The notes: generated by a model not told the origin, from the sequence alone. Shown: positions 19,639 to 30,234, counted from the first letter of the stretch. The stretch is 64,000 nt of DNA from Staphylococcus pseudoxylosus (GCF_003697915.1 NZ_RCVN01000006.1:147401-211400), one strand, 5' to 3'. Translations and numbers: made by a program.

Positions 19639-20085
19639 TTAGTAATCATGTTCTTTTTCATACGTTTTTCTTCTACGTTCTTCACGCTCATGTGCACGTT
19701 TTTTCAATTGTTCAAATGTGTTATTCTCAGTAGCACTCAATAATATATTCGTTTGTCTAGGCGCATCACTTTTTCTATACATATACGCGCCAGTACGGTA
19801 TGCTGCACGAGAAATTAAGTGCCCCCCAACAGGAGAAGTTAAATTAATAAACACTAAAGCGAGAATAAGTCTTACACTTAAATAACCTTGTGACGAAATA
19901 AAATAGATGATAACGCCCACAAGCGTCAATAATACAGATAACGTTGAACTTTTCGTTGCCGCATGACTACGTAAAAAGACATCTTGGAATTTAATTAAAC
20001 CAATGGCACTAATTAAAGCTATAATACTTCCTAAAAATATCATAAAGGCTGCAATAAGATTAACGATTTCGCTTGTTATTTGCAT
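19639..20085 (-). CDS. mnhG2: Mrp-type Na+/H+ antiporter subunit G (MnhG2)
   Basis: A 148-residue PhaG/MnhG subunit with three hydrophobic segments (about 8-30, 45-65, 70-90) and a charged C-terminal tail ending [20 protein letters not shown]. It is the last gene of the operon and overlaps mnhF2 by 26 bases. Confidence 0.92.
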   Translation of the reverse strand: MQITSEIVNLIAAFMIFLGSIIALISAIGLIKFQDVFLRSHAATKSSTLSVLLTLVGVIIYFISSQGYLSVRLILALVFINLTSPVGGHLISRAAYRTGAYMYRKSDAPRQTNILLSATENNTFEQLKKRAHEREERRRKTYEKEHDY

Positions 20086-20362
20086 TGAAGACGTGCCCCC
20101 CTTCTATAAATCTAGAAATTGACACTGTACTTACAAAGGAAATAATGGCAATAAGTAATATCGAATCCAAGAATGAGAATGTGCCGAACACGATGCTTAG
20201 CAATCCGACCATCGACATTAATATTGCACTGGCAGCATCAAATGCAACTACTCTATCTGCAGTAGTCGGACCCTTTATCAATCTAAATAGTGTTAATAAC
20301 AAAGCTATGCCAAATATAATTAGCGCACTCGTAATAAAGAAATCTATTAGATATTCAATCAT
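20060..20362 (-). CDS. mnhF2: Mrp-type antiporter subunit F (MnhF2)
   Basis: A 100-residue MrpF/PhaF subunit with three membrane helices. The family core [22 protein letters not shown] is clear near residues 22-43. GGAGGTGG precedes the ATG, which overlaps the mnhE2 stop by four bases. Confidence 0.93.
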   Translation of the reverse strand: MIEYLIDFFITSALIIFGIALLLTLFRLIKGPTTADRVVAFDAASAILMSMVGLLSIVFGTFSFLDSILLIAIISFVSTVSISRFIEGGHVFNANNKRNR

Positions 20363-20841
20363 TCTGCCACCTCCAATATGAGTCCTTCATATTGTCTGAT
20401 ACTTTTCAGTAATTTCTGCTTTTCTTTATCTGAAACATCAATGGCATGTATAAAGAACTTTTGCTTTTCTTTCGAAATTCTAATAACTGTAGATCCAGGC
20501 GTGATAATAATTAAAATTGTTAGGAAAGATACTTCCCAATCTGTATCTAACGTCGTCTCATAAGTTACTAATCCAGGATTTAAGTCCTTTGTTTTAAATA
20601 ATATATAATTGATTGTCGTTATACTTGAAGTAATTAGCTGGTAAAGATAAACTGCTAAAAATTTAATACTGACCCAAACTTTTTTCAAATAGAATTGTTG
20701 TCCAAAAAAACGATGTAAAATATAGATAACTAATAAACCTATGAGGTAACCTGCAAAAAAGGTCGATATTTTAAAAGAATCTTCATCTTGAAAAAGGACC
20801 CATAAAAAGGCAATGACAATATTAAGTAAGACTTGTCTCAT
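20359..20841 (-). CDS. mnhE2: Mrp-type antiporter subunit E (MnhE2)
   Basis: A 160-residue MnhE subunit with N-terminal membrane segments and a cytosolic C-terminal domain. The family segment [17 protein letters not shown] and HAIDVSD are visible. AAGGAGG precedes the ATG; start and mnhD2 stop share one base (TAATG). Confidence 0.93.
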   Translation of the reverse strand: MRQVLLNIVIAFLWVLFQDEDSFKISTFFAGYLIGLLVIYILHRFFGQQFYLKKVWVSIKFLAVYLYQLITSSITTINYILFKTKDLNPGLVTYETTLDTDWEVSFLTILIIITPGSTVIRISKEKQKFFIHAIDVSDKEKQKLLKSIRQYEGLILEVAE

Positions 20842-22343
20842 TATTTATCCTCCTTCATTAAATGAGGATTAACCATTTTTTCGAACAATCCATCATCCAT
20901 ATTTAAGTGCGTCGCATTTTCAGTTACTTTAAATATTAACGGCGCCGCAATACCCATTGCGATAATCGTTGCTACTAAGATACCTATAAGGACTTTACGG
21001 TATTGTGGAATTTTTTTAAACACAATAGCCTCGCCTCTTTGTTCATTGCCGAGATACATCACAAAGAATACTCTAAATAAACTAAACATCGCTATTAAGC
21101 TTGTAATAATCATCAGCGTTAAACCAATGTAGTTCCCATTTTCAATTGCACCTTCAAAAATGAACACCTTACCAGGGAAACCACTTAACGGAGGCACCCC
21201 ACCGATTGCTAAAATCATCACAACAAACGCTACACCAAAGAATGGCTCTTGTTTCGCCAACCCATGTAAACTTCGATATTGTCTATAACCCGTCACATAT
21301 ACCAGACTACCTATAATAAAGAATAGCAACGTTTTAACTACAATATCATTCGCTAAATAGAAAATAGCACCGTTCACACCTGCAAAAGTATTCGTTCCCA
21401 ATCCTAAAATTACAAAACCGATAGACAAAATAACCTGATATGCTGCAATTTTTTTAATATCTTTATATGCAAGTACACCAAAAGCACCTATTAGCATTGT
21501 AATGCAAGATAAGAAAACTAATAACGGGTGTGAAATCCCATGATGTTCATCAAATATAAGTGTAAAGAAACGAATTAATGCGTAAGCACCAACTTTAGTC
21601 ATTAATGCTGCGAATAGTGCTGCTAATTCTGTATTTAACACTGCATATGCTTTAGGTAACCACATAAATAGTACTAATGCAGCTTTTGCACCAAATGCAA
21701 TTAAGAACACCATGGAAACAATTACGATAGAATTCTTATCATTCATTTCATTTAGTCGTTGAGATACAAGTGTGAAATTTAATGTACCTGTTAATTTGTA
21801 CAATAAACCAATGCCTAATAATAGTAACCATGAACCTAAAATATTAAGTACGACATAGATAATTGCAGCACGTAATTGTTCTACTGATTGCCCTAATGTA
21901 ATAAGTACAAATGATGCCAATAACATCACTTCAAACATCACATAGATATTGAATAAGTCTGCAGTTAGAAATGAGCCTATTACGCCGACAGTTAAGAATA
22001 AAATAAAACTAGGTAAATAGTAACGTATCGCTCTTTTCTCAGTTCGTCCAAAGCCATATGCCATAATCAGCGTAACGACAAAACTTGAAGTTACAACCAA
22101 CAATAGACTTAAGGAATCTCCGACAAATTGAATACCATATGGCGCTTTCCAACCGCCAAAATCTAACGCGAGTGGTTTGTTATACATCACATAAATGAGC
22201 AATGCTAAAGAAACGAACGTTGTAAGAGCCATTGTACCAATTGAAAAGATCCTAGATAACCTACTGTGTGTACGAATGAACACTAAGCCTAAACCACAAA
22301 CAGCTGGTAGTAGTAATGGTAATATTAATAAATTACTCATCAT
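20841..22343 (-). CDS. mnhD2: Mrp-type antiporter subunit D (MnhD2)
   Basis: A 500-residue proton-translocating subunit related to NuoM/N of complex I, with about 14 membrane helices. The conserved glutamate is in [12 protein letters not shown] and the conserved lysine is in [17 protein letters not shown]. Several start codons stand in tandem; the ATG at 22343 is nine bases from AGAGGTG and matches the S. aureus start. The start overlaps the end of mnhC2. Confidence 0.93.
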   Translation of the reverse strand: MMSNLLILPLLLPAVCGLGLVFIRTHSRLSRIFSIGTMALTTFVSLALLIYVMYNKPLALDFGGWKAPYGIQFVGDSLSLLLVVTSSFVVTLIMAYGFGRTEKRAIRYYLPSFILFLTVGVIGSFLTADLFNIYVMFEVMLLASFVLITLGQSVEQLRAAIIYVVLNILGSWLLLLGIGLLYKLTGTLNFTLVSQRLNEMNDKNSIVIVSMVFLIAFGAKAALVLFMWLPKAYAVLNTELAALFAALMTKVGAYALIRFFTLIFDEHHGISHPLLVFLSCITMLIGAFGVLAYKDIKKIAAYQVILSIGFVILGLGTNTFAGVNGAIFYLANDIVVKTLLFFIIGSLVYVTGYRQYRSLHGLAKQEPFFGVAFVVMILAIGGVPPLSGFPGKVFIFEGAIENGNYIGLTLMIITSLIAMFSLFRVFFVMYLGNEQRGEAIVFKKIPQYRKVLIGILVATIIAMGIAAPLIFKVTENATHLNMDDGLFEKMVNPHLMKEDK

Positions 22344-22680
22344 TGTCATCATCACCTCTCAGTACATCGATTTCATCTTCTTTAGTTACACGATATGTTC
22401 TATAAACAAGTACTAAGAGAAAGGCAGTCATTGCAAATCCGATAACAATTGCAGTTAATACAATCGCTTGTAATAAAGGATCCACAAATTGCTTACTTCC
22501 TTCACCAATTAAAGGTTCAACCATATCTTTGCTGTATTTACCCATACTCATAATAATTAGATTACCTGCATGCGTGTATATTGAAATTCCAATAACAATT
22601 CTTATTAAATTGACCGATAATATCATATACGTTCCAATAAATATTAAAAAGCCAATAACCATTAATAAAATTAAATTCAT
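22333..22680 (-). CDS. mnhC2: Mrp-type antiporter subunit C (MnhC2)
   Basis: A 115-residue NuoK-like subunit with three membrane helices and an acidic tail ([15 protein letters not shown]). Overlaps mnhB2 by four bases (ATGA). Confidence 0.93.
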   Translation of the reverse strand: MNLILLMVIGFLIFIGTYMILSVNLIRIVIGISIYTHAGNLIIMSMGKYSKDMVEPLIGEGSKQFVDPLLQAIVLTAIVIGFAMTAFLLVLVYRTYRVTKEDEIDVLRGDDDNDE

Positions 22681-23102
22681 GAGCGACCACCACTAATTGA
22701 AAGCATAACTGTAACAACCACACCAACTACGGATAATACAATACCCGCTTCAAATAGCGTTACAGTTGATAAATGTACTTCACCTAGCAATGGTAGCTGT
22801 ACATATGCATCTGTTTGGTAAAGGAACGGTTTACCAAAGAACATAGGTACAACTGCTGTAATAAATGATAGTAAAGAACCACAAATCATTAGAATTCTGA
22901 AATCTAATGGTAATGCGACTAAAACTTGTTTAACGTCGAAGGCCAAAAACATCAATAGAAATGCTGAGCTGAAAACGAGACCGCCAATAAAGCCACCACC
23001 TGGATTATTATGACCAGCTAAAAACAGATAAAATCCAAAAGTTAATAGTATAAATACGACAATCTTCGTTATCGTTCGTAATACAACATCATTCTCTTTC
23101 AT
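22677..23102 (-). CDS. mnhB2: Mrp-type antiporter subunit B (MnhB2)
   Basis: A 141-residue subunit with four hydrophobic segments and the family motif [14 protein letters not shown] near residues 28-41. GGAGGGG precedes the ATG. Overlaps the end of mnhA2. Confidence 0.94.
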   Translation of the reverse strand: MKENDVVLRTITKIVVFILLTFGFYLFLAGHNNPGGGFIGGLVFSSAFLLMFLAFDVKQVLVALPLDFRILMICGSLLSFITAVVPMFFGKPFLYQTDAYVQLPLLGEVHLSTVTLFEAGIVLSVVGVVVTVMLSISGGRS

Positions 23103-25485
23103 CTTGACCCCTCCGTTCTTTAAAGTTAAGTAATGTATAAATACCTAAACCAGCTATGATTAACACCATACCTTCAAACAATGTATCTAAAGCACGGAAA
23201 TCACCTAGTATTGAATTCACAATGTTTTTACCACCTGCTAAATTATAAGCATCATGATAAAACGTTGAAATTGTAGGCATTGAATCACTTTGTTGAGCGA
23301 TAAACACCAGTGCCACGACAATGATTGCCATCAGTAGTGATACGACAATTTTGACTGCTTCACGCTTTTTGTGTACTTTTGCACGCGGAACGTTTGGTAG
23401 TCTTGAAAAACTGACGATAAACAGAATCGTAGTAATCGTTTCTACCACTAATTGTGTTAATGCTAAATCTGGCGCTTTCATTAAAATGAAGAAAATTGTG
23501 ACACAATAACCAATAATTCCATTAAGTATGACCATAGTTAAACGTTGACGAATAAATGTTAAAGCTATACCGAGTACAAATACAACGATTAATGTAATTA
23601 CTTCAATTGGACCAAATTCACTGACATGAATCTGTTGGACGCGTGGGAAGCCTGCTTGAATAATCCCATAAATGACAACCATACTAAATATTAATAAAGT
23701 CAATGTAATATAATGATTTAAGCGGTTATTCATTAAAGTACGGATACCATAACCAGAATAGTGTTCGAATTGATTATATGAACCTATATATAAGTCGGTG
23801 ATAGATTTCACCTTAAGTTTGTCAGCATAATTTTTCCAATTTATTTTAAAGGCCATCGTAAACCCAACAACTATTACAATAATGCTTAATATGAGCGGTA
23901 AATTGAAGCCATGCCATTGAGCAATATGTGGCGCCACATTATCTACTTTTTCTCCAATTGTGATACTTCGTAATGCCGGTAAAATAACATGATGTCCAAA
24001 AACATTTGGGACAAAGAAGATAACCGGTAATAAAATCATCATAATTGCAGAAGGTAGAGTAAAGACAAACGGCTCATGCGGTGATGTTATCGGTAAATCT
24101 GCTTTTTGATAATCTCCCCAGAACACTTCTTTAATCATGTAAGCTGAATATATTAAAGTAAAGATACTTGCTAAAACCCCAATAACTGTTATCACTATAG
24201 TTAATGAAAGATTAAATTGAGGTAGTTCAACTGCACTAACTAGGCCATCAAAGAACATCTCTTTACTGAGGAATCCATTTAAAAATGGTATTCCAGCCAT
24301 AGAGAACGCTGATAATAACATAACGATGTGTGTGATTGGAAACGCCTTTCTTAATCCAGATAATCGACGGATATCTCTCGTACCTGTTTCATGATCAATA
24401 ATACCTACACCCATGAATAATGCACCTTTAAATAGTGCATGGTTCATAAGATGGAATAATGCTGCAAATAAGATAAATCCGTATGCTTCAGATAATGCAC
24501 CAGTAGGATGTTGTGCAAATCCGCCCCCTAAACCAACCATGGCAACAATCATACCTAATTGACTTATTGTTGAATAAGCTAATATAGCTTTCATATCAAA
24601 CTGTCTCGTTGCGTTTACTGCTCCAAATATCATGGTGATTAGACCAATAAATGTCACACAATAAATATAAAAATCACTCAATCCTAATAATGGTGTAAAC
24701 CTAAATAATAAGAAAATACCTGCTTTAACCATTGTTGCAGAGTGTAAATAAGCACTTACTGGTGTAGGTGCAGCCATTGCTTTTGGTAACCATATGTGGA
24801 ACGGAAACTGTGCTGACTTTGTAAATGCACCGATTAAGAATAATATAACAATTGGAATAAAAAGATTACTTTCGGCAATCTTATCGCTTTGTTCAATAAT
24901 AGAAGATATAGAATTCGTACCTGTGACAGTATAGACCATGATGAATCCTACTAATAAAGCAAGTCCACCAAACACTGTAATCATAAACGATTGAATCGCA
25001 CCAAATTGACTCTCACCTTTACTATACCAATATGCAATTAGTAAAAATGAAGAGACACTCGTTAATTCCCAGAATACATACATTAAAATGGTATTATTTG
25101 CAGTCACTACGCCTAACATACTAATCATAAAAAGTAATAAATATATATAAAAACGTGGTAAATTATCATGTTCTTTTGATAGATACTGCGTAGCATAGAA
25201 AAATACCGCTAATCCAATAAGCGAAATCAACAAGCTAAAGAATAAACTTAAGCCATCCAATCTAAAATCTATATTTATGTCCAACGATGTAAGCCACGGT
25301 ATTTTTACTGATACAAAATGACCGTGCATTACTTGTGGTAATTGCCATAAAAAGTATATAGAGGCAACGATGGGTGCTAAGAGTGCAATATGACCTGTAA
25401 ATCTTTGGATTTTAGGTATAGCCATTGTTACTAATAAAAGTAACATTATTAAAAATAAAGCTCCAAGTAGATAGACTAAACTCAT
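23089..25485 (-). CDS. mnhA2: Mrp-type antiporter subunit A (MnhA2)
   Basis: The largest subunit, 798 residues (800 in S. aureus), a NuoL-like proton channel fused to an MrpB-like C-terminal region. The conserved segments [45 protein letters not shown] and [16 protein letters not shown] are typical of the family. AAGGGGG precedes the ATG at 25485. In S. aureus Mnh2 contributes to salt and alkaline pH tolerance. Only 23 bases separate it from the upstream recombinase-like gene, so the two are probably co-transcribed. Confidence 0.95.
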   Translation of the reverse strand: MSLVYLLGALFLIMLLLLVTMAIPKIQRFTGHIALLAPIVASIYFLWQLPQVMHGHFVSVKIPWLTSLDINIDFRLDGLSLFFSLLISLIGLAVFFYATQYLSKEHDNLPRFYIYLLLFMISMLGVVTANNTILMYVFWELTSVSSFLLIAYWYSKGESQFGAIQSFMITVFGGLALLVGFIMVYTVTGTNSISSIIEQSDKIAESNLFIPIVILFLIGAFTKSAQFPFHIWLPKAMAAPTPVSAYLHSATMVKAGIFLLFRFTPLLGLSDFYIYCVTFIGLITMIFGAVNATRQFDMKAILAYSTISQLGMIVAMVGLGGGFAQHPTGALSEAYGFILFAALFHLMNHALFKGALFMGVGIIDHETGTRDIRRLSGLRKAFPITHIVMLLSAFSMAGIPFLNGFLSKEMFFDGLVSAVELPQFNLSLTIVITVIGVLASIFTLIYSAYMIKEVFWGDYQKADLPITSPHEPFVFTLPSAIMMILLPVIFFVPNVFGHHVILPALRSITIGEKVDNVAPHIAQWHGFNLPLILSIIVIVVGFTMAFKINWKNYADKLKVKSITDLYIGSYNQFEHYSGYGIRTLMNNRLNHYITLTLLIFSMVVIYGIIQAGFPRVQQIHVSEFGPIEVITLIVVFVLGIALTFIRQRLTMVILNGIIGYCVTIFFILMKAPDLALTQLVVETITTILFIVSFSRLPNVPRAKVHKKREAVKIVVSLLMAIIVVALVFIAQQSDSMPTISTFYHDAYNLAGGKNIVNSILGDFRALDTLFEGMVLIIAGLGIYTLLNFKERRGQDERE

Positions 25486-25508
25486 CGTATTCCCCCTTTA
25501 ATTATAAT

Positions 25509-26060
25509 TTATAAATTTAAAGCTATTGTGGTATTGCTCTTCTTTGTAGAAATACCTATAAATTTCATCGTTTCATAAGTCGTTTGATGTCCGAGGTATT
25601 TTTGAATAATAGATATAGATATACCTGATTGATAAGCATGATATGCAAATGTTTTTCTCAAAGTGGTCAAACCAATATGCAACATCCCTAAGTCGTTAGC
25701 AGCCGCATGTATAATTCGATAAGCTTGTTGCCTCGATAAACCTTTAAACGTTCTATTTGATTGAAACAACAATTGATTTTCCTTTAGACCTTCTTCATTT
25801 ATATAATCAAATAACTCCTTTCTTAAATCATCAGGTAACTTGATATAAATGTTTGGGGCGTGGTCTTCTAGCCAATATAATTTTATGTGATCGTCTGCTC
25901 CTTTGACATCATTCACACATAAATTCAATAATTCAGATAGTTTAACACCTGTATGTATTGCAAATTTAAACAGTAAATAATCCCGTCTAGACTTACAGCT
26001 CAATACTTTATACATTGATTTAATTTCTTCAATATCCCTGATAGGATCTACTTGATTCAT
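25509..26060 (-). CDS. Tyrosine-recombinase-like protein with degenerate active site
   Basis: A 183-residue protein aligning to the catalytic domain of tyrosine recombinases, with no N-terminal arm-binding domain. Box I reads HTGVKLSELL, with K40 in place of the first catalytic arginine. Box II reads LTTLRKTFAYH, with T132 in place of histidine; R135 is retained. LGH (156-158) is retained, but the residue nine after that histidine, where the nucleophilic tyrosine belongs, is F167. Strand cleavage is therefore unlikely. The start at 26060 follows AGAGGTG. The gene directly precedes mnhA2. A DNA-binding or structural role is inference. Confidence 0.8.
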   Translation of the reverse strand: MNQVDPIRDIEEIKSMYKVLSCKSRRDYLLFKFAIHTGVKLSELLNLCVNDVKGADDHIKLYWLEDHAPNIYIKLPDDLRKELFDYINEEGLKENQLLFQSNRTFKGLSRQQAYRIIHAAANDLGMLHIGLTTLRKTFAYHAYQSGISISIIQKYLGHQTTYETMKFIGISTKKSNTTIALNL

Positions 26061-26207
26061 ATTTACACCTCTCACACCATAAATGTTTCTTATTTAATGA
26101 TATATGATATTTATGTCACATGGAAGTGTTTAATACAAATTTTTAAAATTTTTTTGACCGTTTTGCTATTCTCAGTCGATATATATAGTGAAAGGAGGTT
26201 AATTATA

Positions 26208-26414
26208 ATGAATAATATAAGTCAACTCGCAGTCACATTATCGCGCACATTGTTCGACAAAAATGGTAAAGCTAGTCAAATTAAACGTCATTTCACTAAT
26301 TTAAATACAGACGTAACACCTGAACAACTTAAAAGCTTCAAATCCATTATCGAAAAAATCACAGGAGAACGATTTGACAAACTTGAAGTCATTAAGACAG
26401 AAACGATTAATTAA
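26208..26414 (+). CDS. DUF1659-type small protein
   Basis: A 68-residue protein (MNNISQLAVTLSRTLFDKN) preceded by AAAGGAGG, eleven bases before the ATG. Composition and pairing with the next gene suggest the DUF1659 family, whose role is not known. The sequence has basic and polar stretches without membrane segment or signal peptide. It is divergent from the recombinase-like gene and 14 bases upstream of the DUF2922-like gene, so the two form an operon. Confidence 0.72.
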   Translation: MNNISQLAVTLSRTLFDKNGKASQIKRHFTNLNTDVTPEQLKSFKSIIEKITGERFDKLEVIKTETIN

Positions 26415-26428
26415 GGAGGACACAAAAT

Positions 26429-26647
26429 ATGTCACAAACGTTAGAACTTATTTTCAACGATGCTGTTAATAAGACAGTCAAATTACAAATACCCAAAGTT
26501 GAGCACTTTATAAACGAATCTGCCGTTAAAGAAGGTATGGCCAAATTAATTCAGTTGGATATTTTGAGACCGAAAGCAGGTATTCCTAAAACAGTGCATG
26601 CTGCACAAATTATAGATAAATCTACTAAACTTATATTTGAAAATTAA
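26429..26647 (+). CDS. DUF2922-type small protein
   Basis: A 72-residue protein (MSQTLELIFNDAVNKTVKLQ) of the DUF2922 kind: N-terminal beta strands, a central helix and the closing segment AAQIIDKSTKLIF. TAAGGAGGA precedes the ATG and overlaps the stop of the previous gene. Function unknown; DUF1659/DUF2922 pairs occur in other Firmicutes. Confidence 0.72.
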   Translation: MSQTLELIFNDAVNKTVKLQIPKVEHFINESAVKEGMAKLIQLDILRPKAGIPKTVHAAQIIDKSTKLIFEN

Positions 26648-26693
26648 TTATCTAGTAACTACGACGTAATGGACTATAATTAAAACCATTACG

Positions 26694-26731
26694 TAAAAAA
26701 GGCTTGAAACAAATGTTTCAGGCCTTTTTAC
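26694..26731 (+). terminator. Terminator after the DUF1659/DUF2922 pair
   Basis: GGCTTGAAACA (26701-26711) pairs with TGTTTCAGGCC (26714-26724), flanked by A-run and TTTTTA, so it can act in both directions. Confidence 0.8.
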
Positions 26732-26792
26732 TGGTTAATAATAAATGTCACATCATATAATCAACTGACTACTTTTCTATTCTAATCTATCA

Positions 26793-27026
26793 TTAATCTC
26801 TCGAAGGTCTTAGTCTAACGGTATCACCAAAAAATATCTTCTTCTTACCCAATTTTTTGCACATTGAATATTTATCATATACTTCAACAATTTGAGCTAA
26901 ATTTTTATAGGTCCGTCTAGGATTCAACACTTCTATAAATTGATTCTTTTTTATTTGATCGTTACTGCCTGCGCCAACAAAAAAAGTTTCCTCATCTAAA
27001 AGACGAATTATGGAAAGTTGTTTCAA
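26793..27026 (-). CDS. Hypothetical small protein
   Basis: A 77-residue basic protein (MKQLSIIRLLDEETFFVGAG) that I do not recognise. Alternating hydrophobic strands and the ending IFFGDTVRLRPSRD suggest a small beta-barrel or SH3-like fold. The only possible start in frame is the TTG at 27026, with AGAAGTGAG about 13 bases upstream, which is poor. It lies alone between two plus-strand units. Confidence 0.5.
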   Translation of the reverse strand: MKQLSIIRLLDEETFFVGAGSNDQIKKNQFIEVLNPRRTYKNLAQIVEVYDKYSMCKKLGKKKIFFGDTVRLRPSRD

Positions 27027-27249
27027 TATCTATAGTCACTCACTTCTAAAATTACTTTCATTATTCAAAATACATTAAATTTGTTAATTTTTATTATCTA
27101 AAAAACATCAACATACGTATTTTATTATACTTTGTTTGTTGTGTACATTATTTTCTCTGATATGCATATATTTCTGCGGCTAATTTAAATGTATGCATAC
27201 ATTAATCTTTCCTTTATAATATAGTTATCTCGAAGGAAAGCGTGATTTA

Positions 27250-28179
27250 ATGGTTCTCTTATATATCATTGGTATTGTTGCAGGCATGGTAGTTCCGTTT
27301 CAAACTTCAATCAATTCTAGATTGAGTTTATATACAAGATCTTCATTCTATGCATCAACGATTTCATTTGCAACAGGAACTCTTTTTTTAATTTTAATTA
27401 ATCTTATTATTAATCCCCATGTCTTTACGGGGCAATTTTATAGTAATCAATCATTGAATTATCAATGGTTTGTTGGTGGTATGCTAGGTGTTATTTTCTT
27501 AACAGGCAATCTATTACTTTTACCTCGTTTAGGTGCTTCTTTAACAGTCGTCATGACTGTAGCAGGTCAAATTATAATGGGCGTGGCAATCGATAGCTTT
27601 GGATGGTTCGGCGCCGATAAACATCCTTTCACCTTACTCAAAGTCTTAGGAATCCTTTTTTTAATTTTCGGCATTTTACTTATGAATTATGTCCGACGAG
27701 ACCCTAAAGACAAAGCCCAATCTTCAACGGTATATATCTGGCTTATTATTGGCTTTATATTTGGCTTCTGCCCACCTATCCAAACAGCTATTAATAGTGC
27801 ATTGGGTCAGCAACTACATTCATCAATAATGGCATCACTCGTATCCTTTACAGTTGGAACCATTGTATTGTTTATATTGACACTGATATTTAACAAAAGT
27901 CTTAAAGTTGCGACTTTTAATAATAGACAAGGCAAGTTAAAACCTATTTATTTTATCGGTGGCATATTAGGTGTCATCTTCGTAACAACAAATATTATCT
28001 TGATGCCACATTTAGGTGCTGCGCTAACAACAATTATTGTTATGCTAGGTCAAATGCTAATGGGTATCATCATAGATCATTTCGGTCTCTTAGGCACGAA
28101 TGTTAATAAAGTAACACCACGTAAAGTTTCAGGGATTATAGCCATTATGATTGGTATTATATTGCTAAGATTATTTTAA
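27250..28179 (+). CDS. DMT transporter with tandem DUF606 (YdcZ) repeats
   Basis: A 309-residue inner membrane protein with ten hydrophobic segments formed by two homologous halves. GMVVPFQTSINSRL with GGMLGVIFLTGNLLLLPRLGASLTVV in the first half is matched by GFCPPIQTAINSAL with GGILGVIFVTTNIILMPHLGAALTTI in the second. This is the DUF606/YdcZ type of the drug/metabolite superfamily; the substrate is unknown. GGAAAG precedes the ATG. It is separated from the next gene by a terminator. Confidence 0.85.
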   Translation: MVLLYIIGIVAGMVVPFQTSINSRLSLYTRSSFYASTISFATGTLFLILINLIINPHVFTGQFYSNQSLNYQWFVGGMLGVIFLTGNLLLLPRLGASLTVVMTVAGQIIMGVAIDSFGWFGADKHPFTLLKVLGILFLIFGILLMNYVRRDPKDKAQSSTVYIWLIIGFIFGFCPPIQTAINSALGQQLHSSIMASLVSFTVGTIVLFILTLIFNKSLKVATFNNRQGKLKPIYFIGGILGVIFVTTNIILMPHLGAALTTIIVMLGQMLMGIIIDHFGLLGTNVNKVTPRKVSGIIAIMIGIILLRLF

Positions 28180-28189
28180 AATTGTGATA

Positions 28190-28233
28190 GTGCATCATTT
28201 ACTTTTATCAAACTGTAAATGACGCACTTTTTT
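28190..28233 (+). terminator. Terminator of the DMT transporter gene
   Basis: GTGCATCATTTAC (28190-28202) pairs with GTAAATGACGCAC (28215-28227), followed by seven T. Confidence 0.85.
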
Positions 28234-28296
28234 TATAGCACATTAAGTCACTTTCACTGTATAATCAAACCATATTAATAACAAGAGGTGACCTCA

Positions 28297-29232
28297 TTGC
28301 GAAAGTTTTTCGTATTACTCACATTATTAGTAATTTTAAGTAGTATGGCATTATTTTGTTGGTATTATTTAAAATCAATATCCCCTAATCAGACAAATTC
28401 TCACATAGAAACAATTAAAATTAGATATGAACCCTCCTATCACTTTTCAGGCATACAGTCCCCAACCCAAATAACAAAGTTACTGTTAGAAACAGATAAA
28501 GGTTATATTCATAATTGGTTTATAAAAAATAATGACGCTGTAAAAAAACATCAACCCCTCTACGAATATTACAATCCAAACACCGAACGTCTCATTGCTA
28601 ACAAACAAAAATATCTTTCACACTTAAAACAAAAAAAAACGCGATCACAGTCAATTATTAATAATGAAATCAGCCGAACTCAGTCAGAAATTGAATCATT
28701 ACAATCAACGTTACGCACCGTTATATATGCACCTTTTGATGGTAACATCCATATAAACCAAAATTTCCCTACTAAAGATAAAGAACTTATTCTGCAAATT
28801 TTTAATTCTAATGCTATAATCAAGTCTGTTGTTTCTGAATCGCTTATAGCACAATTGCATGAAAATGATAAAGTATTGCTTAAAGATGACAGCCAACAAA
28901 GTTTCACTGGTAAAATAACGTATATTTCTAAATTACCAAGACAATTTGATCCTGCAGCTAAATATTCACAATATAATATAGAAATAACTACTAACTCCAA
29001 AGGATTATATGGCAGGCATTATAATATTGAAAAACCTAATAAAAAAATTGTAATACCAAAGTCCGCAATATATGATAATAAATTTGTTTTCTTACAAAGA
29101 AATAAAAAATTTATTAAACGGGTTATCAAACCACAAAATATAGGTAATAGAAAAGATGTGTTAATTCTTGAAGGTTTAAAACAAGGCGACATAATCGCTA
29201 GAAACGTTGATACAGTGCCGTCTAAAAATTAG
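28297..29232 (+). CDS. HlyD-like membrane fusion/adaptor protein
   Basis: A 311-residue protein with one N-terminal membrane anchor (FVLLTLLVILSSMALFCWYY) and an extracellular part laid out like efflux adaptors. A lipoyl-like half (GYIHNWFIKNNDAVKKHQPLYEY) is followed by a helical hairpin rich in K/Q/S (about 95-140), the second lipoyl half (IYAPFDGNI) and a beta-barrel domain. TTG at 28297 is six bases after AGAGGTG and is preferred to the GTG at 28288 inside that ribosome site. No ABC or RND partner is adjacent, so its partner is unknown. It occupies the slot just upstream of sarA. Confidence 0.7.
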   Translation: MRKFFVLLTLLVILSSMALFCWYYLKSISPNQTNSHIETIKIRYEPSYHFSGIQSPTQITKLLLETDKGYIHNWFIKNNDAVKKHQPLYEYYNPNTERLIANKQKYLSHLKQKKTRSQSIINNEISRTQSEIESLQSTLRTVIYAPFDGNIHINQNFPTKDKELILQIFNSNAIIKSVVSESLIAQLHENDKVLLKDDSQQSFTGKITYISKLPRQFDPAAKYSQYNIEITTNSKGLYGRHYNIEKPNKKIVIPKSAIYDNKFVFLQRNKKFIKRVIKPQNIGNRKDVLILEGLKQGDIIARNVDTVPSKN

Positions 29233-29315
29233 ATGTACACGGTATAAATAGTAATTACCTTTAAATACAAAACGCTTATTTACTATTTTTATCAAATTAC
29301 AACAAATTGAAACAA

Positions 29316-29369
29316 AGATATATTAATTTCAATTCAATCATTGGTATGTATAGAATTGAATTAATATCT
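29316..29369. repeat. Imperfect inverted repeat upstream of sarA
   Basis: AGATATATTAATTTCAATTC (29316-29335) is nearly complementary to GAATTGAATTAATATCT (29353-29369), with bulges. It lies about 35 bases before the sarA promoter candidate and could be a regulator site or an RNA hairpin of the longer sarA transcripts. Confidence 0.4.
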
Positions 29370-29403
29370 GAAATCATTTACGTAACGCTTAAACAGTTTT
29401 TTG

Positions 29404-29432
29404 TTTACTTTCTATTTTTATTTAGTTATAAT
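29404..29432 (+). promoter_or_regulatory. sarA promoter candidate
   Basis: TTTACT (29404-29409) and TATAAT (29427-29432) are 17 bases apart. The -10 box sits inside the palindrome TTTAGTTATAATAAACTAAA. The start of transcription would lie near 29440, leaving a leader of about 155 bases. S. aureus sarA has three promoters; I did not find a clear sigma-B type box here. Confidence 0.55.
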
Positions 29433-29596
29433 AAACTAAATAATAGTGGTTTTAATATATTTTACCCAAATATAATTAAGCCATAGATTATGATAAACGC
29501 TTTGTTTTACACTTTGAATTAAGACAAATAATTATACAAAAACATTTTTAATATGTATATTTGATTGGGCATATAGAATTAGGGAGGAATAATAGG

Positions 29597-29971
29597 ATGG
29601 CTATCACCAAAATCAATGATTGTTTTGAATTATTAGCTATGGTTACTTACGCTGATAAATTAAAAGGTATTATCAAAAAGGAATTTTCTGTAAGTTTTGA
29701 GGAGTTTGCTGTATTAACATATATCAGCGAACATGAAAGTGAAGAATATTATTTAAAAGATATCATTAACCACTTAAACTATAAACAACCTCAAGTTGTT
29801 AAAGCAGTTAAAAACTTATCACAAGAAGATTACTTCGATAAAAAACGTAATGAACATGATGAAAGAACTGTATTAATTTTAGTAAACACAAAACAACGTA
29901 AGAAAATTAATGAGTTATTATCACGTGTTAACGATCGCATTAAAGCAGCAAACGACGATAACGAAGTATAA
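29597..29971 (+). CDS. sarA: Global regulator SarA
   Basis: A 124-residue winged-helix dimer that binds AT-rich DNA and controls virulence, biofilm and other genes. It is nearly identical to S. aureus SarA over its whole length, with the recognition region [22 protein letters not shown] and the wing [17 protein letters not shown]9 is the only cysteine. Translation starts at the ATG at 29597, nine bases after GGGAGG; the longer reading from 29561 is upstream of that site. Confidence 0.97.
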   Translation: MAITKINDCFELLAMVTYADKLKGIIKKEFSVSFEEFAVLTYISEHESEEYYLKDIINHLNYKQPQVVKAVKNLSQEDYFDKKRNEHDERTVLILVNTKQRKKINELLSRVNDRIKAANDDNEV

Positions 29972-30070
29972 ACTTTTCATTAACAGAATTAGAGCGATGG
30001 AAACTTTATTTTTCAAATGTAGTCTCTAAACCACTCTAGTTAGACATAACTGATTAATAAGAAGCTTACA

Positions 30071-30095
30071 GCGCTTGTTAGAAGCGCTTATTTCA
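30071..30095 (+). terminator. Short hairpin after sarA
   Basis: AGCGCTT (30071-30077) pairs with AAGCGCT around a five-base loop and is followed by TATTTCATTT. Possible first sarA terminator. Confidence 0.5.
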
Positions 30096-30120
30096 TTTAA
30101 ATCAGCCTATGCAAATTAAA

Positions 30121-30164
30121 AACAAGCCTAAGACATGATAAATCATGTCTTAGGCTTGTTTTTA
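30121..30164 (+). terminator. Strong bidirectional terminator between sarA and hydrolase gene
   Basis: A perfect 19-bp stem: positions 30121-30139 pair with 30142-30160, loop of two A, with T-run after and A-run before. It serves sarA and the convergent minus-strand gene. Confidence 0.85.
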
Positions 30165-30234
30165 TGTAAGTCATGTTTTTCAAGTGCTTACCATTAAAAC
30201 AATGTATAAAGGACAGAATACCAAAAATAGCACT

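Noticed and set aside
25509..26060. Integrase gene as evidence of a phage or genomic island
   Set aside because: Catalytic residues are missing, no attachment repeats or foreign genes flank it, and the neighbourhood is the conserved mnh2-sarA core.
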